The position numbers were made by a program, and so were the translations under genes. This document shows positions 44,848 to 53,739 of a stretch of 64,000 bases of DNA, one piece after another. The first letter of the stretch is position 1. The number at the start of each line of letters is the position of its first letter. Origin of the DNA: SVFI01 sp045588655 (GTDB lineage Bacteria > Bacillota > Clostridia > Lachnospirales > Lachnospiraceae); NCBI GenBank assembly GCA_045588655.1, contig JAZNEP010000028.1, forward strand, positions 173,597-237,596, in the 5' to 3' direction. Below the pieces are notes generated by a model. It was given only the letters and a program-made list of their open reading frames with translations. It made no database searches and was not told the origin of the DNA.

Positions 44848-45252
44848 TTACTCTGTCTCCTTTTCTTCGGATTCGCCCTCGCTCTCCTCCGCTACCGTTG
44901 CCATAATCGACATCATTTCCTCTGCTTTCATTGAAGTGTTGAGCTTATATACTCCCGGTACAATTTTATCCTTGTATTCCAGAAGGTACGCCTGCACAAA
45001 AAATATCTTGGCATCAGAAATAAGACCTCTGCGCTCCAAAAGCTCTCCGATTTCCATGAGGTCATCATCTGACTCTATCGTCACACTGACATCTCTTCCC
45101 GGCGACGGCTCCTTAGCTGCCTCAGCAAATACCATATAACCAAAATGGTAGGAATACATGGCCAGACGATATACCAGCATCACAATAATACACGATATCG
45201 TCAATCGGAAAATCATATTCAAAACTGCACCCAGTATTTGTTTTATGCTCAC
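44848..45252 (-). CDS. MltG/YceG-like membrane protein lacking the catalytic domain
   Basis: At this position in Firmicutes the full endolytic transglycosylase MltG (about 350 residues) is expected. Here only 134 residues are present: an N-terminal membrane helix (about 8-35) and the LysM-like first domain (VTIESDDDLMEIGELLERRG, then IVPGVYKLNTSM), ending in an acidic tail. The catalytic Glu region is absent. The start is GTG after AGAGGAAG. It is a short stand-alone form, and the reading frame is clean. It may bind glycan without cutting. Confidence 0.8.
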   Translation of the reverse strand: MSIKQILGAVLNMIFRLTISCIIVMLVYRLAMYSYHFGYMVFAEAAKEPSPGRDVSVTIESDDDLMEIGELLERRGLISDAKIFFVQAYLLEYKDKIVPGVYKLNTSMKAEEMMSIMATVAEESEGESEEKETE

Positions 45253-45270
45253 GTCTCTTCCTCTTTTCTA

Positions 45271-45603
45271 TCAATCAAAGTCTTCGGCTACCGCCTGCGC
45301 AATTGTAGTCGTAATTTCCTGGACCATACGACAAAATGCCAATTCTGATGCAAGAAAATCATTGACTAGCGGAATATTTCTAAGATCTTCGTTTTCTTTT
45401 TGAAAACGTTCGATCTCTTCAAACAAATTCCCGTGATCTTCTTTGGTCTGAAGCTCAAAATTTCTACGTCGATATTCATCGACCCTTTGCTTAAGCTCCG
45501 GTTGCTGACAAAGTTCGTTTTTTTTCGTCTCATATTCTCGGTAAGTTTTTGAACTTTCTATTTTTGCAATAAATTCATCAAGTTCATTTTGCAATTCAAA
45601 CAT
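45271..45603 (-). CDS. YlbF/YmcA-family protein
   Basis: The 110-residue all-helical protein belongs to the YlbF/YmcA (Com_YlbF) family. In Bacillus, YlbF with YmcA and YaaT forms a complex that modulates RNase Y and affects competence and biofilm formation. Family patterns are TYREYETKKNELCQQPELKQRVDEYRR-like helices and the C-terminal MVQEITTTIAQAVAE. It lies 23 bases after the RNase J gene, so a link to RNA decay is plausible from position. Confidence 0.8.
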   Translation of the reverse strand: MFELQNELDEFIAKIESSKTYREYETKKNELCQQPELKQRVDEYRRRNFELQTKEDHGNLFEEIERFQKENEDLRNIPLVNDFLASELAFCRMVQEITTTIAQAVAEDFD

Positions 45604-45625
45604 ATGCTCTCCCTCACCTGCATCT

Positions 45626-47278
45626 CTACACTTCCATAATAATCGGTAAAATCATCGGACGTCTCTTTGTCTTCTTCCACAAATACTCATTCAGAGCTTC
45701 TTTCATGATGTTCTTCATTCTGCCCCAATCTGAAATTTTTCTATGGATACAATCATCCAGTGCATCTGCCACAATGAGTCTGGCCTCATCTAATAGTTCA
45801 TCTGCCTCTCTGACATAAACAAATCCCCTTGTTACAATGTCCGGCCCGGAAACCACATAATTATTTTCACAATCGAGTGCCACTACGACAATCACAATAC
45901 CGTCTTCGGCCAAATGCTGTCTGTCACGAAGCACAATGTTTCCGACATCCCCCACACCAAGACCATCTACAAAAATAGAACCAACCGGTACCTTTCCTGT
46001 CACATTTGCTTCATCCGCATTCAGCTCCAGCACATCTCCGGAACGCAATATAAAAATATCATCCTTATCCATTCCAAGATCCTTAAGCAGATTTGCTTGT
46101 GCCTGCAAATGACGATACTCTCCATGTACCGGAATTGCATATTTCGGCTGAACCAGAGAATAAATCAACTTAATCTCCTCACGGCATGCATGTCCCGACA
46201 CATGAGCATCTTGAAAAATGACATCTGCGCCTTTGGCATATAATTCATTGATTACCTTCGACACAGCCTTTTCATTTCCAGGAATCGGATTGGAAGAAAA
46301 AATAACGGTATCAAAAGGTCCAATATGAATCTTCCTGTGCATTCCGCTTGCCATCCGGCTAAGGGCCGCCATACTTTCTCCCTGACTTCCCGTCGTGATA
46401 ATCACGGTCTTTTCGTCCGGATAATTTTTTATCTGTTCAATATCAATCAAAGTATTGTCCGGAATACTAATATATCCTAAATGCATGGCGGTATCAATAA
46501 TATTCACCATGCTTCGACCCTCCACTACTACTTTTCTGCCATATTTGTGGGCCGAATTAATAATCTGCTGTACACGGTCCACATTAGAAGCAAACGTAGC
46601 AATAATCAATCTTGTGGACGTATGCTCTGAAAAAATATTATCAAATGCCACACCAACCGTTCGCTCTGAAGGCGTAAATCCCGGTCTTTCTGCATTGGTA
46701 CTATCACACATTAGTGCAAGTACACCTTTCTTACCGATTTCTGCAAATCGTTGCAGATCGATTGCATCTCCATAAACCGGTGTATAATCCACCTTAAAGT
46801 CACCGGTATGCACTACAATTCCTGCCGGTGAATAAATTGCAAGCGCTGCTGCATCCGCAATGCTGTGGTTGGTTTTAATAAACTCCACTCTGAACTTACC
46901 AAGATTAATATGCTGTCCAAACCGAACTACCTTTCTTTTGACTGCTTTCTCCAGTCCATGCTCCGCCAACTTTCTCTCTATAATTCCGTTGGTAAGTTTG
47001 GTTGCATAAATCGGGACCCTAAGATCTTTCAGTACATAAGGCAATGCCCCTATGTGATCTTCATGACCATGTGTAATCATAAATCCCTTTACTTTGTCTT
47101 CATTTTCCTTCAGGTAAGTCACATCCGGAATGACAAGGTCTATTCCAAACATATCATCTTCCGGAAACGCCAGACCGCAATCCACAACAATGATACTGTC
47201 TTCATATTCAAAGGCAGTAATGTTCATTCCAATCTGCTCCAAACCTCCTAATGGTATGATTTTAAGCTTACTATTCAA
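45626..47278 (-). CDS. rnj: ribonuclease J
   Basis: RNase J is a metallo-beta-lactamase-fold 5'-3' exonuclease and endonuclease in mRNA turnover. The zinc motif HGHEDHIG is at 70-77 (His70 as ITHGHEDH begins, His72, Asp74, His75), with the downstream SGHACREE and the beta-CASP region DSTNAERPGFTPSE. The longest frame starts at a TTG that overlaps the ribosome-binding site; GGAGG lies eight bases before the next TTG at 47278, giving 550 residues and the family start NSKLKIIPLGG. It is therefore a TTG-start gene. It lies inside the ireB-ruvX-DUF1292 to mltG-trmR cluster. Confidence 0.95.
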   Translation of the reverse strand: MNSKLKIIPLGGLEQIGMNITAFEYEDSIIVVDCGLAFPEDDMFGIDLVIPDVTYLKENEDKVKGFMITHGHEDHIGALPYVLKDLRVPIYATKLTNGIIERKLAEHGLEKAVKRKVVRFGQHINLGKFRVEFIKTNHSIADAAALAIYSPAGIVVHTGDFKVDYTPVYGDAIDLQRFAEIGKKGVLALMCDSTNAERPGFTPSERTVGVAFDNIFSEHTSTRLIIATFASNVDRVQQIINSAHKYGRKVVVEGRSMVNIIDTAMHLGYISIPDNTLIDIEQIKNYPDEKTVIITTGSQGESMAALSRMASGMHRKIHIGPFDTVIFSSNPIPGNEKAVSKVINELYAKGADVIFQDAHVSGHACREEIKLIYSLVQPKYAIPVHGEYRHLQAQANLLKDLGMDKDDIFILRSGDVLELNADEANVTGKVPVGSIFVDGLGVGDVGNIVLRDRQHLAEDGIVIVVVALDCENNYVVSGPDIVTRGFVYVREADELLDEARLIVADALDDCIHRKISDWGRMKNIMKEALNEYLWKKTKRRPMILPIIMEV

Positions 47279-47452
47279 TTGTCTCTCCTCCAAATTCTAA
47301 AAAGCCCTAAAGTCTTTTCATCCACTCCGGTGTGAATCCCACGCATATGCTCCTCTTTCGCCCCAATACCGGCATAAACGCTTCCGATTCTGCGGAAAAC
47401 TGCACAAAAACACTTTAACGCCTGTTTTATTTTTTACCTATCTTACGCTGAC

Positions 47453-47722
47453 TTATTCTTCATCTTCTACAAATGCGATATCGTCCAGCATACTTTCAAA
47501 AACTGCGGCAACCGCCTCCAGTTCTTTATCTTCCGATACTACGACATACGTACTTTCATCGCCATGATCCGCTGTCACATCTTTTAATATGAGCGCCTGT
47601 GCATCTCCCTCTTCTCTATCTGTCACAAGAAGATAATCCACTCCGCCAAGGCGTGTTTTTTCTAACACAAAAAGCTGTATTGCTTCCTCTTCCGTTTCCG
47701 GTGTAAATGTTATCTTTTCCAT
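47453..47722 (-). CDS. DUF1292 family protein (YrzB)
   Basis: This small, very acidic 89-residue protein carries the family pattern FTPETEEEAIQLFVLEKTRLGGVDYLLVTD split around residues 5-33. Its function is unknown, but it is strictly conserved after ireB and ruvX in Firmicutes, as here. The 174 bases between it and RNase J contain no convincing gene. Confidence 0.85.
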   Translation of the reverse strand: MEKITFTPETEEEAIQLFVLEKTRLGGVDYLLVTDREEGDAQALILKDVTADHGDESTYVVVSEDKELEAVAAVFESMLDDIAFVEDEE

Positions 47723-47737
47723 CTGTTCTCCTAAAAC

Positions 47738-48187
47738 CTATTCTCTGGTTGCAGACTGCTTCTTTTGGTTATGAAGATAGTCCAAATATCCCTGCAATAT
47801 ATAAGAAGCAGCAATCGCATCCACATATTCCTTGCGATCCTCTCTGCGAATCCCTGCTTCCATCATCGTCTTATCTGCTGCAACTGTCGTCAATCTCTCA
47901 TCCCAAAGCACAACTTCTATTCCTGTACGCCGAAACAGCGTCTCCGCAAATTCACGCGATTTTGCTGCACGCTCCCCCTCTGTCGCATTCATGTTTTTCG
48001 GTAAACCGATTACAAACTTCTCTACCTGATATTTTTCAGCCAGTTCCTCAATTCTGGCATAAGTCTGTCTCAGTTTATTTTCTGATTTTCTACGCACAAT
48101 TTCAAGGCTCTGCGCAGTCAGCAATAGTGAATCACTTACTGCTACGCCAACTGTCTTTGCGCCAACGTCCAACCCCATAATACGCAT
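47738..48187 (-). CDS. ruvX: RuvX/YqgF-family nuclease (Holliday junction resolvase-like)
   Basis: The 149-residue RNase H-fold protein functions in pre-16S rRNA 5' maturation and possibly Holliday-junction resolution. The catalytic first Asp is in IMGLDVGAKTVGVAVSD; FVIGLPKNMNA and the late acidic pair in DERLTT and DAIAAS follow. It lies between ireB and the DUF1292 gene in the conserved order. Confidence 0.93.
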   Translation of the reverse strand: MRIMGLDVGAKTVGVAVSDSLLLTAQSLEIVRRKSENKLRQTYARIEELAEKYQVEKFVIGLPKNMNATEGERAAKSREFAETLFRRTGIEVVLWDERLTTVAADKTMMEAGIRREDRKEYVDAIAASYILQGYLDYLHNQKKQSATRE

Positions 48188-48199
48188 ATCATACCCTCA

Positions 48200-48463
48200 C
48201 TATTTCCATTGATTTGCTTTAATATACTCTTTTAGCATCTCTTCCACCAATTCATCTCTTTCTACCTTCATAATGAGACTTCTGGCATTTTTATGACTTG
48301 TAATATAAGTTGGATCTCCGGACATAATATACCCCACAATCTGATTCACCGGATTATAGCCCTTTTCACTTAAGGCTTCATATACCGTCGATAGTACGAC
48401 TTTCACTCCCGTTTCCGGTTCCACCTCTACTTTAAAATATTGTGTATTGCCCAACTCCTGCAT
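48200..48463 (-). CDS. ireB: IreB family regulatory phosphoprotein
   Basis: The 87-residue cytoplasmic protein belongs to the UPF0297/IreB family, the substrate of the PASTA kinase IreK in enterococci, which controls cephalosporin tolerance. The N-terminal threonine phosphorylated in homologues corresponds to Thr7 (GNTQYFKVE). The core KGYNPVNQIVGYIMSGDPTYITSHKNAR, split at 34-61, is highly conserved. It is the first gene of the ireB-ruvX-DUF1292 run, behind a strong promoter. Confidence 0.94.
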   Translation of the reverse strand: MQELGNTQYFKVEVEPETGVKVVLSTVYEALSEKGYNPVNQIVGYIMSGDPTYITSHKNARSLIMKVERDELVEEMLKEYIKANQWK

Positions 48464-48534
48464 ATCATCACGCCCCTATCCATTATTATCACAACTGCAA
48501 ATCTTCTATCTTTTCTCTAACGTATACTTTTATG

Positions 48535-48563
48535 ATTATAACACTACTTTTTCATAAACTCAA
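48535..48563 (-). promoter_or_regulatory. sigma-A promoter of ireB operon
   Basis: TTGAGT, 17 bases and TATAAT are visible on the minus strand, with the -35 overlapping the last codons of mtaB. Confidence 0.8.
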
Positions 48564-49978
48564 TTCTTTTGAGCAAAAACCGTTTCATCATCGAGCATAC
48601 CCACCAATTTGCAGACAATTTCCCGATTGGTAAAATCTTCCTCTTCTTTTACAGCTACTTTTACATAATTTGAGGTATGACCGACTTGATATTCCACTCC
48701 GTCAATCACTTGTTTTTGTTCAAAAAGAACCGTCATTCTTTTTCCGATATGTTGCTTCCGGTATGCGAGGGAATACTCTTTATCCATAGCAAGAAGCTCA
48801 CTGCTACGCTGCTTTTTCTCTTTCTCCGTCAGTTGGCCTTTCATCCCTGCTGCTACAGTTCCTTCCCTTCTGGAATACGGAAATACATGCATTTCAAAAA
48901 AACGCACCTTCTCAAGAAACTCCTTGGTTTGTGCAAATTCTTCTTCGGTTTCGCCCGGAAAACCGGTAATCACATCCGTGGTAATCGCAGGCTCATCATA
49001 ATAGGTTCGAAGAATCTTTACCCCCTCCAAAAACTGCTCACATGTGTACTGTCGGTTCATTCTCTTTAACACGCTGTCACTTCCGCTTTGCAGCGAAAGA
49101 TGAAAATGAGGACAGACCTTTTGCAGGGCAGATAGCTCTCTTGCAAAATCATCCGTCACAATACGAGGTTCCAGGGAGCCAAGACGAATCCTCTGAATAC
49201 CATCTATTTCATGGATCTCTTTTATTAACTCAAGGAGATCATTTGAATACGGAATTTCCCCGTTTTCCAGTGCCTTTCTATTCTCCTCGCGATTCCGGTT
49301 ATATGCCTCCCCACGAAAATCCAATCCATAAGAACTAAGATGGATACCGGTAAGAACCACTTCTTTATATCCCTCTTCCACAAGTGCTTCAATCTCTGAA
49401 CGTACAAATTCCGGCCGACGTGAGCGAACACGCCCGCGCGCATAAGGAATCACACAATAAGTGCAAAACTGATTACATCCATCCTGTATCTTGATATATG
49501 CCCGCGTATGCTCTGCCGTATGAGAAAGCTGCATTTCTTCATACTCTTTTTCCTCTGCGATTACAGGAATTGTGGTTCCTGACAATGTCTTATCCTCTTT
49601 TCGCACCTCCGGCTGCATATCCGATTCCTGTCTTCTTTTCAAAAACTCTTCCACAATCTGCACAATCTCTTTTTTTCGATTGTTTCCTATTGCAAGATCA
49701 ATATACGGATCTTCCTCAATCTGCTGCTTTGCCGTCTGTACATAACAACCGACCGCAACTACAATTGCATCCGGGTTTTGTTTCTTTGCCCGATGCAACA
49801 TCTGGCGACTTTTTCGATCGGCTATATTGGTTACCGTGCATGTATTTATGATATAAATGTCCGCTTTTTGGTCAAAATCAACAATTTTATATCCTTCTTT
49901 TTGTAGAAATTGCTGCATTACATCCAGTTCATAGGAATTTACCTTACATCCAAGGTTATGTAGTGCCACACTTTTCAT
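48560..49978 (-). CDS. mtaB: tRNA (t6A37-C2)-methylthiotransferase MtaB
   Basis: This radical-SAM enzyme converts t6A to ms2t6A at position 37 of ANN-decoding tRNAs. The 472 residues show the N-terminal cluster cysteines Cys11, Cys47 and Cys78, the radical-SAM CNQFCTYC (Cys168, Cys172, Cys175), and a C-terminal TRAM domain. A variable insertion of about 30 acidic residues (120-150) precedes the radical-SAM domain. It is transcribed divergently from the HPr-like gene at 50077. In Bacillus the same gene (yqeV) follows rsmE and prmA, which here lie 3 kb upstream. Confidence 0.95.
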   Translation of the reverse strand: MKSVALHNLGCKVNSYELDVMQQFLQKEGYKIVDFDQKADIYIINTCTVTNIADRKSRQMLHRAKKQNPDAIVVAVGCYVQTAKQQIEEDPYIDLAIGNNRKKEIVQIVEEFLKRRQESDMQPEVRKEDKTLSGTTIPVIAEEKEYEEMQLSHTAEHTRAYIKIQDGCNQFCTYCVIPYARGRVRSRRPEFVRSEIEALVEEGYKEVVLTGIHLSSYGLDFRGEAYNRNREENRKALENGEIPYSNDLLELIKEIHEIDGIQRIRLGSLEPRIVTDDFARELSALQKVCPHFHLSLQSGSDSVLKRMNRQYTCEQFLEGVKILRTYYDEPAITTDVITGFPGETEEEFAQTKEFLEKVRFFEMHVFPYSRREGTVAAGMKGQLTEKEKKQRSSELLAMDKEYSLAYRKQHIGKRMTVLFEQKQVIDGVEYQVGHTSNYVKVAVKEEEDFTNREIVCKLVGMLDDETVFAQKN

Positions 49979-50012
49979 CGGTTTCCTCCCTTTTTTTTGT
50001 AACGTTTTCGTA

Positions 50013-50044
50013 TTGACTTTTCAAACACCTGCCTTTAGTATAAT
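50013..50044 (+). promoter_or_regulatory. promoter of plus-strand HPr-like gene
   Basis: TTGACT at 50013-50018 is followed by overlapping -10 candidates: TAGTAT (17-base spacer) and TATAAT at 50039-50044 (20-base spacer). It is one of the few plus-strand signals in the window. Confidence 0.65.
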
Positions 50045-50076
50045 AAACGAAGGTATAAAAAAGGAGGATTTTGAAA

Positions 50077-50307
50077 ATGAAAACAGTACAGATTTCTTTA
50101 AACTCAATCGACAAAGTAAAATCATTTGTAAATGATATTACAAAATTTGATTACGATTTTGATTTAGTATCCGGAAGATACGTAATTGACGCGAAATCTA
50201 TCATGGGTATCTTTAGTTTAGATTTATCTAAACCAATCGACTTAAACATCCATGTAGAAGATGGCGCAGAAGATGTAATGGAAGTTCTTAAAAACTACAC
50301 AGTATAA
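50077..50307 (+). CDS. HPr-like protein without the active histidine
   Basis: This is the only clear plus-strand gene. The 76 residues match the second part of HPr well: YVIDAKSIMGIFSLDL has the HPr regulatory-serine loop (Ser41), and DLNIHVEDGAEDVMEVLKNY matches the last strand and helix. The position of GLHxRPA is instead NSIDKVKSFVND, so there is no phosphocarrier histidine. The upstream TTG at 50071 is too close to AAGGAGGA; the ATG at 50077 fits. Low-GC Firmicutes often have such proteins annotated as HPr. Monocistronic with its own promoter and terminator, it is probably well expressed. Confidence 0.8.
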   Translation: MKTVQISLNSIDKVKSFVNDITKFDYDFDLVSGRYVIDAKSIMGIFSLDLSKPIDLNIHVEDGAEDVMEVLKNYTV

Positions 50308-50338
50308 TCTTCTGTACATACTTAATCATAGTAATTAC

Positions 50339-50370
50339 AAGAACAGGACCCTGTCCTGTTCTTTTTATTT
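50339..50370 (+). terminator. terminator of HPr-like gene
   Basis: An 11-bp stem (50339-50349 with 50353-50363) is followed by CTTTTTATTTT on the plus strand. It lies between the convergent ends of the HPr-like gene and thiI and may serve both. Confidence 0.88.
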
Positions 50371-50376
50371 TCCCTA

Positions 50377-51555
50377 TTATTCAATCTCGATGATTTCTCT
50401 TGTCTCAAGCGCTGCCTGCACTAATCCATCAATCACGTCATCCAAATTCTTTTCATGTCCGCGTATCACATTAACATTCGGTTTTGTAACAGGATGTTTT
50501 GCCACAAAAATAGTACAACAATCTTCGTACGGTAAAATGGAAGTCTCATACGTATTGATTTTTTCCGATATATCAACAATGTCCTGTTTATCAAACGCTA
50601 TCAGCGGGCGATACACCGGAAGTTCACATACTTCATTGGTGGAAATCAGACTTTGCATTGTCTGTGAAGCAACCTGTCCGATACTCTCACCGGTCACAAG
50701 TCCAAGACATCCGGTCTCTTTTGCAATCGTTTCAGCAATTCGCATCATATAACGGCGCATAATAATCGTCAGCTCATCATGTGGACATTTCTCATAAATT
50801 GCAAGCTGGATATCGGTAAAGTTAATCACATGAAGCTTCATAGGTCCGGCATATACAGACACATATTTTCCCAAATCAACTACTTTCTGCTTTGCACGCT
50901 CTGACGTATAAGGCGGCGCATGAAAATAGACTGCTTCCAGCTTTACCCCTCGCTTACTTATCATATAGCCCGCCACCGGCGAATCGATACCGCCGGACAA
51001 AAGTAACATTGCCTTTCCACCGGTTCCGATTGGCATTCCGCCCGGTCCCGGAATGATTTCAGAGTAAATATATATTTTTTCGCGAATTTCCACATTCAGT
51101 TCTATCTCCGGTGTATGCACGTCCACCTTCATCTTTGGAAAATGTTCTAAAATCACCCCTCCAAGTTCGCAATTCACTTCCATGGAACTCATCGGATAAT
51201 TTTTTCTTGCACGTCTTGCACACACTTTAAACGTCTTGTCCCCTGTCGGATACACGTTCTTCATATAGTCCACAATTGTTTCAGACAATTTTTCAAACCC
51301 TTCGTCTTCCACATAAACTACAGGGCAGATTCCCGAAATACCAAACACCGTTTTGAGAGCATCCACCGTCTCGTCAAAATCAAATTCCGAAACCGCATCC
51401 ACATAAATTCTTCCCTGCGTCTTTCGAAGTTTAAATTCGCCTTCTACTTTTTTAAGTGCAAAACGAATCTGCTCTACAAGCGCATCTTCAAACAAATATC
51501 TGTTTCTTCCCTTTACTCCAATTTCTGCATACTTAATCAAAAAAGCCGTAAACAT
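50377..51555 (-). CDS. thiI: tRNA uracil 4-sulfurtransferase ThiI
   Basis: ThiI makes 4-thiouridine at tRNA position 8 and can supply sulfur for thiamine. The 392 residues contain the THUMP RNA-binding domain (about 60-165) and the PP-loop ATPase with SGGIDS at 187-192. The C-terminal rhodanese domain of E. coli ThiI is absent, as in Bacillus. The cysteine desulfurase gene lies 80 bases upstream, the usual sulfur-donor pairing in Firmicutes. Confidence 0.95.
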   Translation of the reverse strand: MFTAFLIKYAEIGVKGRNRYLFEDALVEQIRFALKKVEGEFKLRKTQGRIYVDAVSEFDFDETVDALKTVFGISGICPVVYVEDEGFEKLSETIVDYMKNVYPTGDKTFKVCARRARKNYPMSSMEVNCELGGVILEHFPKMKVDVHTPEIELNVEIREKIYIYSEIIPGPGGMPIGTGGKAMLLLSGGIDSPVAGYMISKRGVKLEAVYFHAPPYTSERAKQKVVDLGKYVSVYAGPMKLHVINFTDIQLAIYEKCPHDELTIIMRRYMMRIAETIAKETGCLGLVTGESIGQVASQTMQSLISTNEVCELPVYRPLIAFDKQDIVDISEKINTYETSILPYEDCCTIFVAKHPVTKPNVNVIRGHEKNLDDVIDGLVQAALETREIIEIE

Positions 51556-51635
51556 ACTATCTCCTTTTCTCTCATCTCATCCGATGTTTTTCTGACAGGC
51601 AGAAGCATTTCCACACTTCTGCCACCTAATCCAGT

Positions 51636-52790
51636 CTAATAGCGCGTATATCTTCGAAGCATCGGAAGCAATTCATTCAAACATTTCAAAGTATAATCCA
51701 GTTCTTCCTTTTTTGTAAAGACACTAAAACTGAATCTTATGGTCGAGTCCAACATTTCCTGTCCCACACCCATACTCTTTAATGTGTTGCTCACCGTATG
51801 CTTATTCGTCGAACATGCACTTCCCGAAGAGACAAAGACACCTCTATCCTCAAGTGCATGCAAAAGCACTTCACTTCGAACTCCTGCAAAAGAGACACTG
51901 ACAATGTGCGGTGCTCCCTCCTCATAAAGCGGTCCATTAATTTTCACATGATGAATTTTCATAATTTCATCCGAAAAATATTGTTTCAATTCATACAACT
52001 TCTTTACATCTTGTGCAATATCAGCGTAAATCATTTCACATGCCTTGCCAAGTCCTGCTATCCCCGGTACATTTTCCGTTCCGGATCTCAATCCTTTCTG
52101 TTGCCCGCCTCCAAATAAAATCGGTTTGATTTTTACCTGCTCATCAATATACAAAAAACCGGTACCTTTTGGCCCATGAATCTTATGTCCGCTCACAGAA
52201 AGCATATCTATTTTGCATTTTTTCGGAAAAATCTTGTACTTCCCAAAACTTTGCACCGCATCCACATGAAACAGTGTTTTCGGATTTGTTTCCTTAATAA
52301 GTGCCCCCGCTTCTTCCACTGGTTGCACCGCTCCGACCTCATTGTTCACATGCATAATAGAAACCAAAATCGTATCCGGACGAATCGCCTCCTGCAATTG
52401 ATGAAGTCGGATTACACCATATTCATCCGTCGGAAGATACGTTACCTCATATCCGATTGATTCCAAATATTCCATAGTTTCAAGAACCGCCGGATGTTCT
52501 ACTCTCGTTGTTATCAAGTGGCGTCCCGATCTGCTGTTTGCGCTCGCTGCACCAATCAACGCCCAGTTATCAGATTCCGTTCCTCCTGAGGTAAAAAAGA
52601 TTTCTTTTTCTCGCACTTTCAGCAACTTCGCAATAGATTCTTTCGCTTTTCTAACATACTGCTCTGCATCCACGCCTTTTTGATGCATACTGGACGGATT
52701 TCCATAATCCGTATACATTACCCGGCTCACAAGCTCCACTACCTCGCTGCGTGCTCCGGTCGTTGCAGAGTTATCCAAATATACTTCCAT
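51636..52790 (-). CDS. cysteine desulfurase (NifS/NifZ type), sulfur donor for ThiI
   Basis: This PLP enzyme takes sulfur from cysteine as a persulfide. The 384 residues show the PLP Lys203 in SVSGHKIHGPKG, PLP contacts in HVDAVQSFG, and the active Cys326 in SSGSACSTNKHT. Placement next to thiI suggests it serves tRNA thiolation rather than general iron-sulfur assembly. No iscU follows. Confidence 0.93.
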   Translation of the reverse strand: MEVYLDNSATTGARSEVVELVSRVMYTDYGNPSSMHQKGVDAEQYVRKAKESIAKLLKVREKEIFFTSGGTESDNWALIGAASANSRSGRHLITTRVEHPAVLETMEYLESIGYEVTYLPTDEYGVIRLHQLQEAIRPDTILVSIMHVNNEVGAVQPVEEAGALIKETNPKTLFHVDAVQSFGKYKIFPKKCKIDMLSVSGHKIHGPKGTGFLYIDEQVKIKPILFGGGQQKGLRSGTENVPGIAGLGKACEMIYADIAQDVKKLYELKQYFSDEIMKIHHVKINGPLYEEGAPHIVSVSFAGVRSEVLLHALEDRGVFVSSGSACSTNKHTVSNTLKSMGVGQEMLDSTIRFSFSVFTKKEELDYTLKCLNELLPMLRRYTRY

Positions 52791-52898
52791 TTCAGCCTTC
52801 CTTTCAGCTTTTATCCTGTACTATTATATGCCATCACAACATTTGTCGTTCCAGGCCGAATTGTGCCTTACTTTTTTTGCACCCGGCCAAGTCATGCC

Positions 52899-53648
52899 CT
52901 AGTTTTCTTTCCCTTCCAACTCATACATAAGAATCGACATCATTGTCATTCCTGCTGTTTCTGTGCGCAGAATACGTTTCCCCAGTGTCACGGGACTAAC
53001 GCCATTTTCTTTGGCCCAATCTATCTCTTCCTCCGCAAAACCACCTTCCGGCCCAATAAAAACAGCTATGGATTGCCCCGGTTTGATTGCACGAATTACT
53101 TCTCTTGTATAGGACATATCTTCCGCCATTTCATACGGAATCAGCTTTACATCCATCTCCTTTGCTTTCTCTATGGCCTCTTTCATACTCATAACACCGG
53201 TAACCTGCGGGATACATGCTCGCTTGCTCTGCTTGGCCGCCGCTTCCGCGATGGCCTGCCATCTTGTCAGCTTACTTTTTTCTTTTTTGGCATCCAGCTT
53301 TACGACCGCACGTTTTGTCGCTACCGGAATCACTTCGTACACTCCAAGTTCTACTGCCTTTTGAATGATCAGTTCCATTTTATCTGCCTTCGGTAGTCCC
53401 TGAAACAAATACACTTGCACCGGCAACTCCACTGCGTCCTCTTTGACAAATCGGATTTCGCAAACAATCTCCTCCTCGCCAAGTGTCATAATTCCGCACC
53501 GGTATTCTTTTTGATCTATCCCGTTGCTCACTGCAATTTCTTCTCCTTCTTTCATGCGAAGAACATTTTTTATATGATTTACATCTTTTCCGGTGATGAT
53601 CACTCTATTTCCAACAATCGCCCCCGGTTCTACAAAAAACTGATACAT
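52899..53648 (-). CDS. rsmE: 16S rRNA (uracil1498-N3)-methyltransferase RsmE
   Basis: This SPOUT-fold methyltransferase acts on m3U1498 of 16S rRNA. The 249 residues have an N-terminal PUA-like part (NRVIITGKDVNHIKNVLRMKEGEEI region) and the SAM-binding knot with FIGPEGGFAEEEID and LGKRILRTETAGM. It lies about 90 bases after prmA, matching the Bacillus order prmA-rsmE. Confidence 0.95.
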   Translation of the reverse strand: MYQFFVEPGAIVGNRVIITGKDVNHIKNVLRMKEGEEIAVSNGIDQKEYRCGIMTLGEEEIVCEIRFVKEDAVELPVQVYLFQGLPKADKMELIIQKAVELGVYEVIPVATKRAVVKLDAKKEKSKLTRWQAIAEAAAKQSKRACIPQVTGVMSMKEAIEKAKEMDVKLIPYEMAEDMSYTREVIRAIKPGQSIAVFIGPEGGFAEEEIDWAKENGVSPVTLGKRILRTETAGMTMMSILMYELEGKEN

Positions 53649-53739
53649 TTCTTTCTCCCGTTTCGTTTTCTGCCGCGCACCAATCTTCTCGCATTAGCAC
53701 TGGCTAACTTTCACCACGTGCAAACCTCTTATATTAGCA

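Noticed and set aside
47294..47452. Short frames between DUF1292 and RNase J that might be a remnant of a Fur-type gene
   Set aside because: Fur-family genes can occur at this position, but no family motif could be read in any frame.
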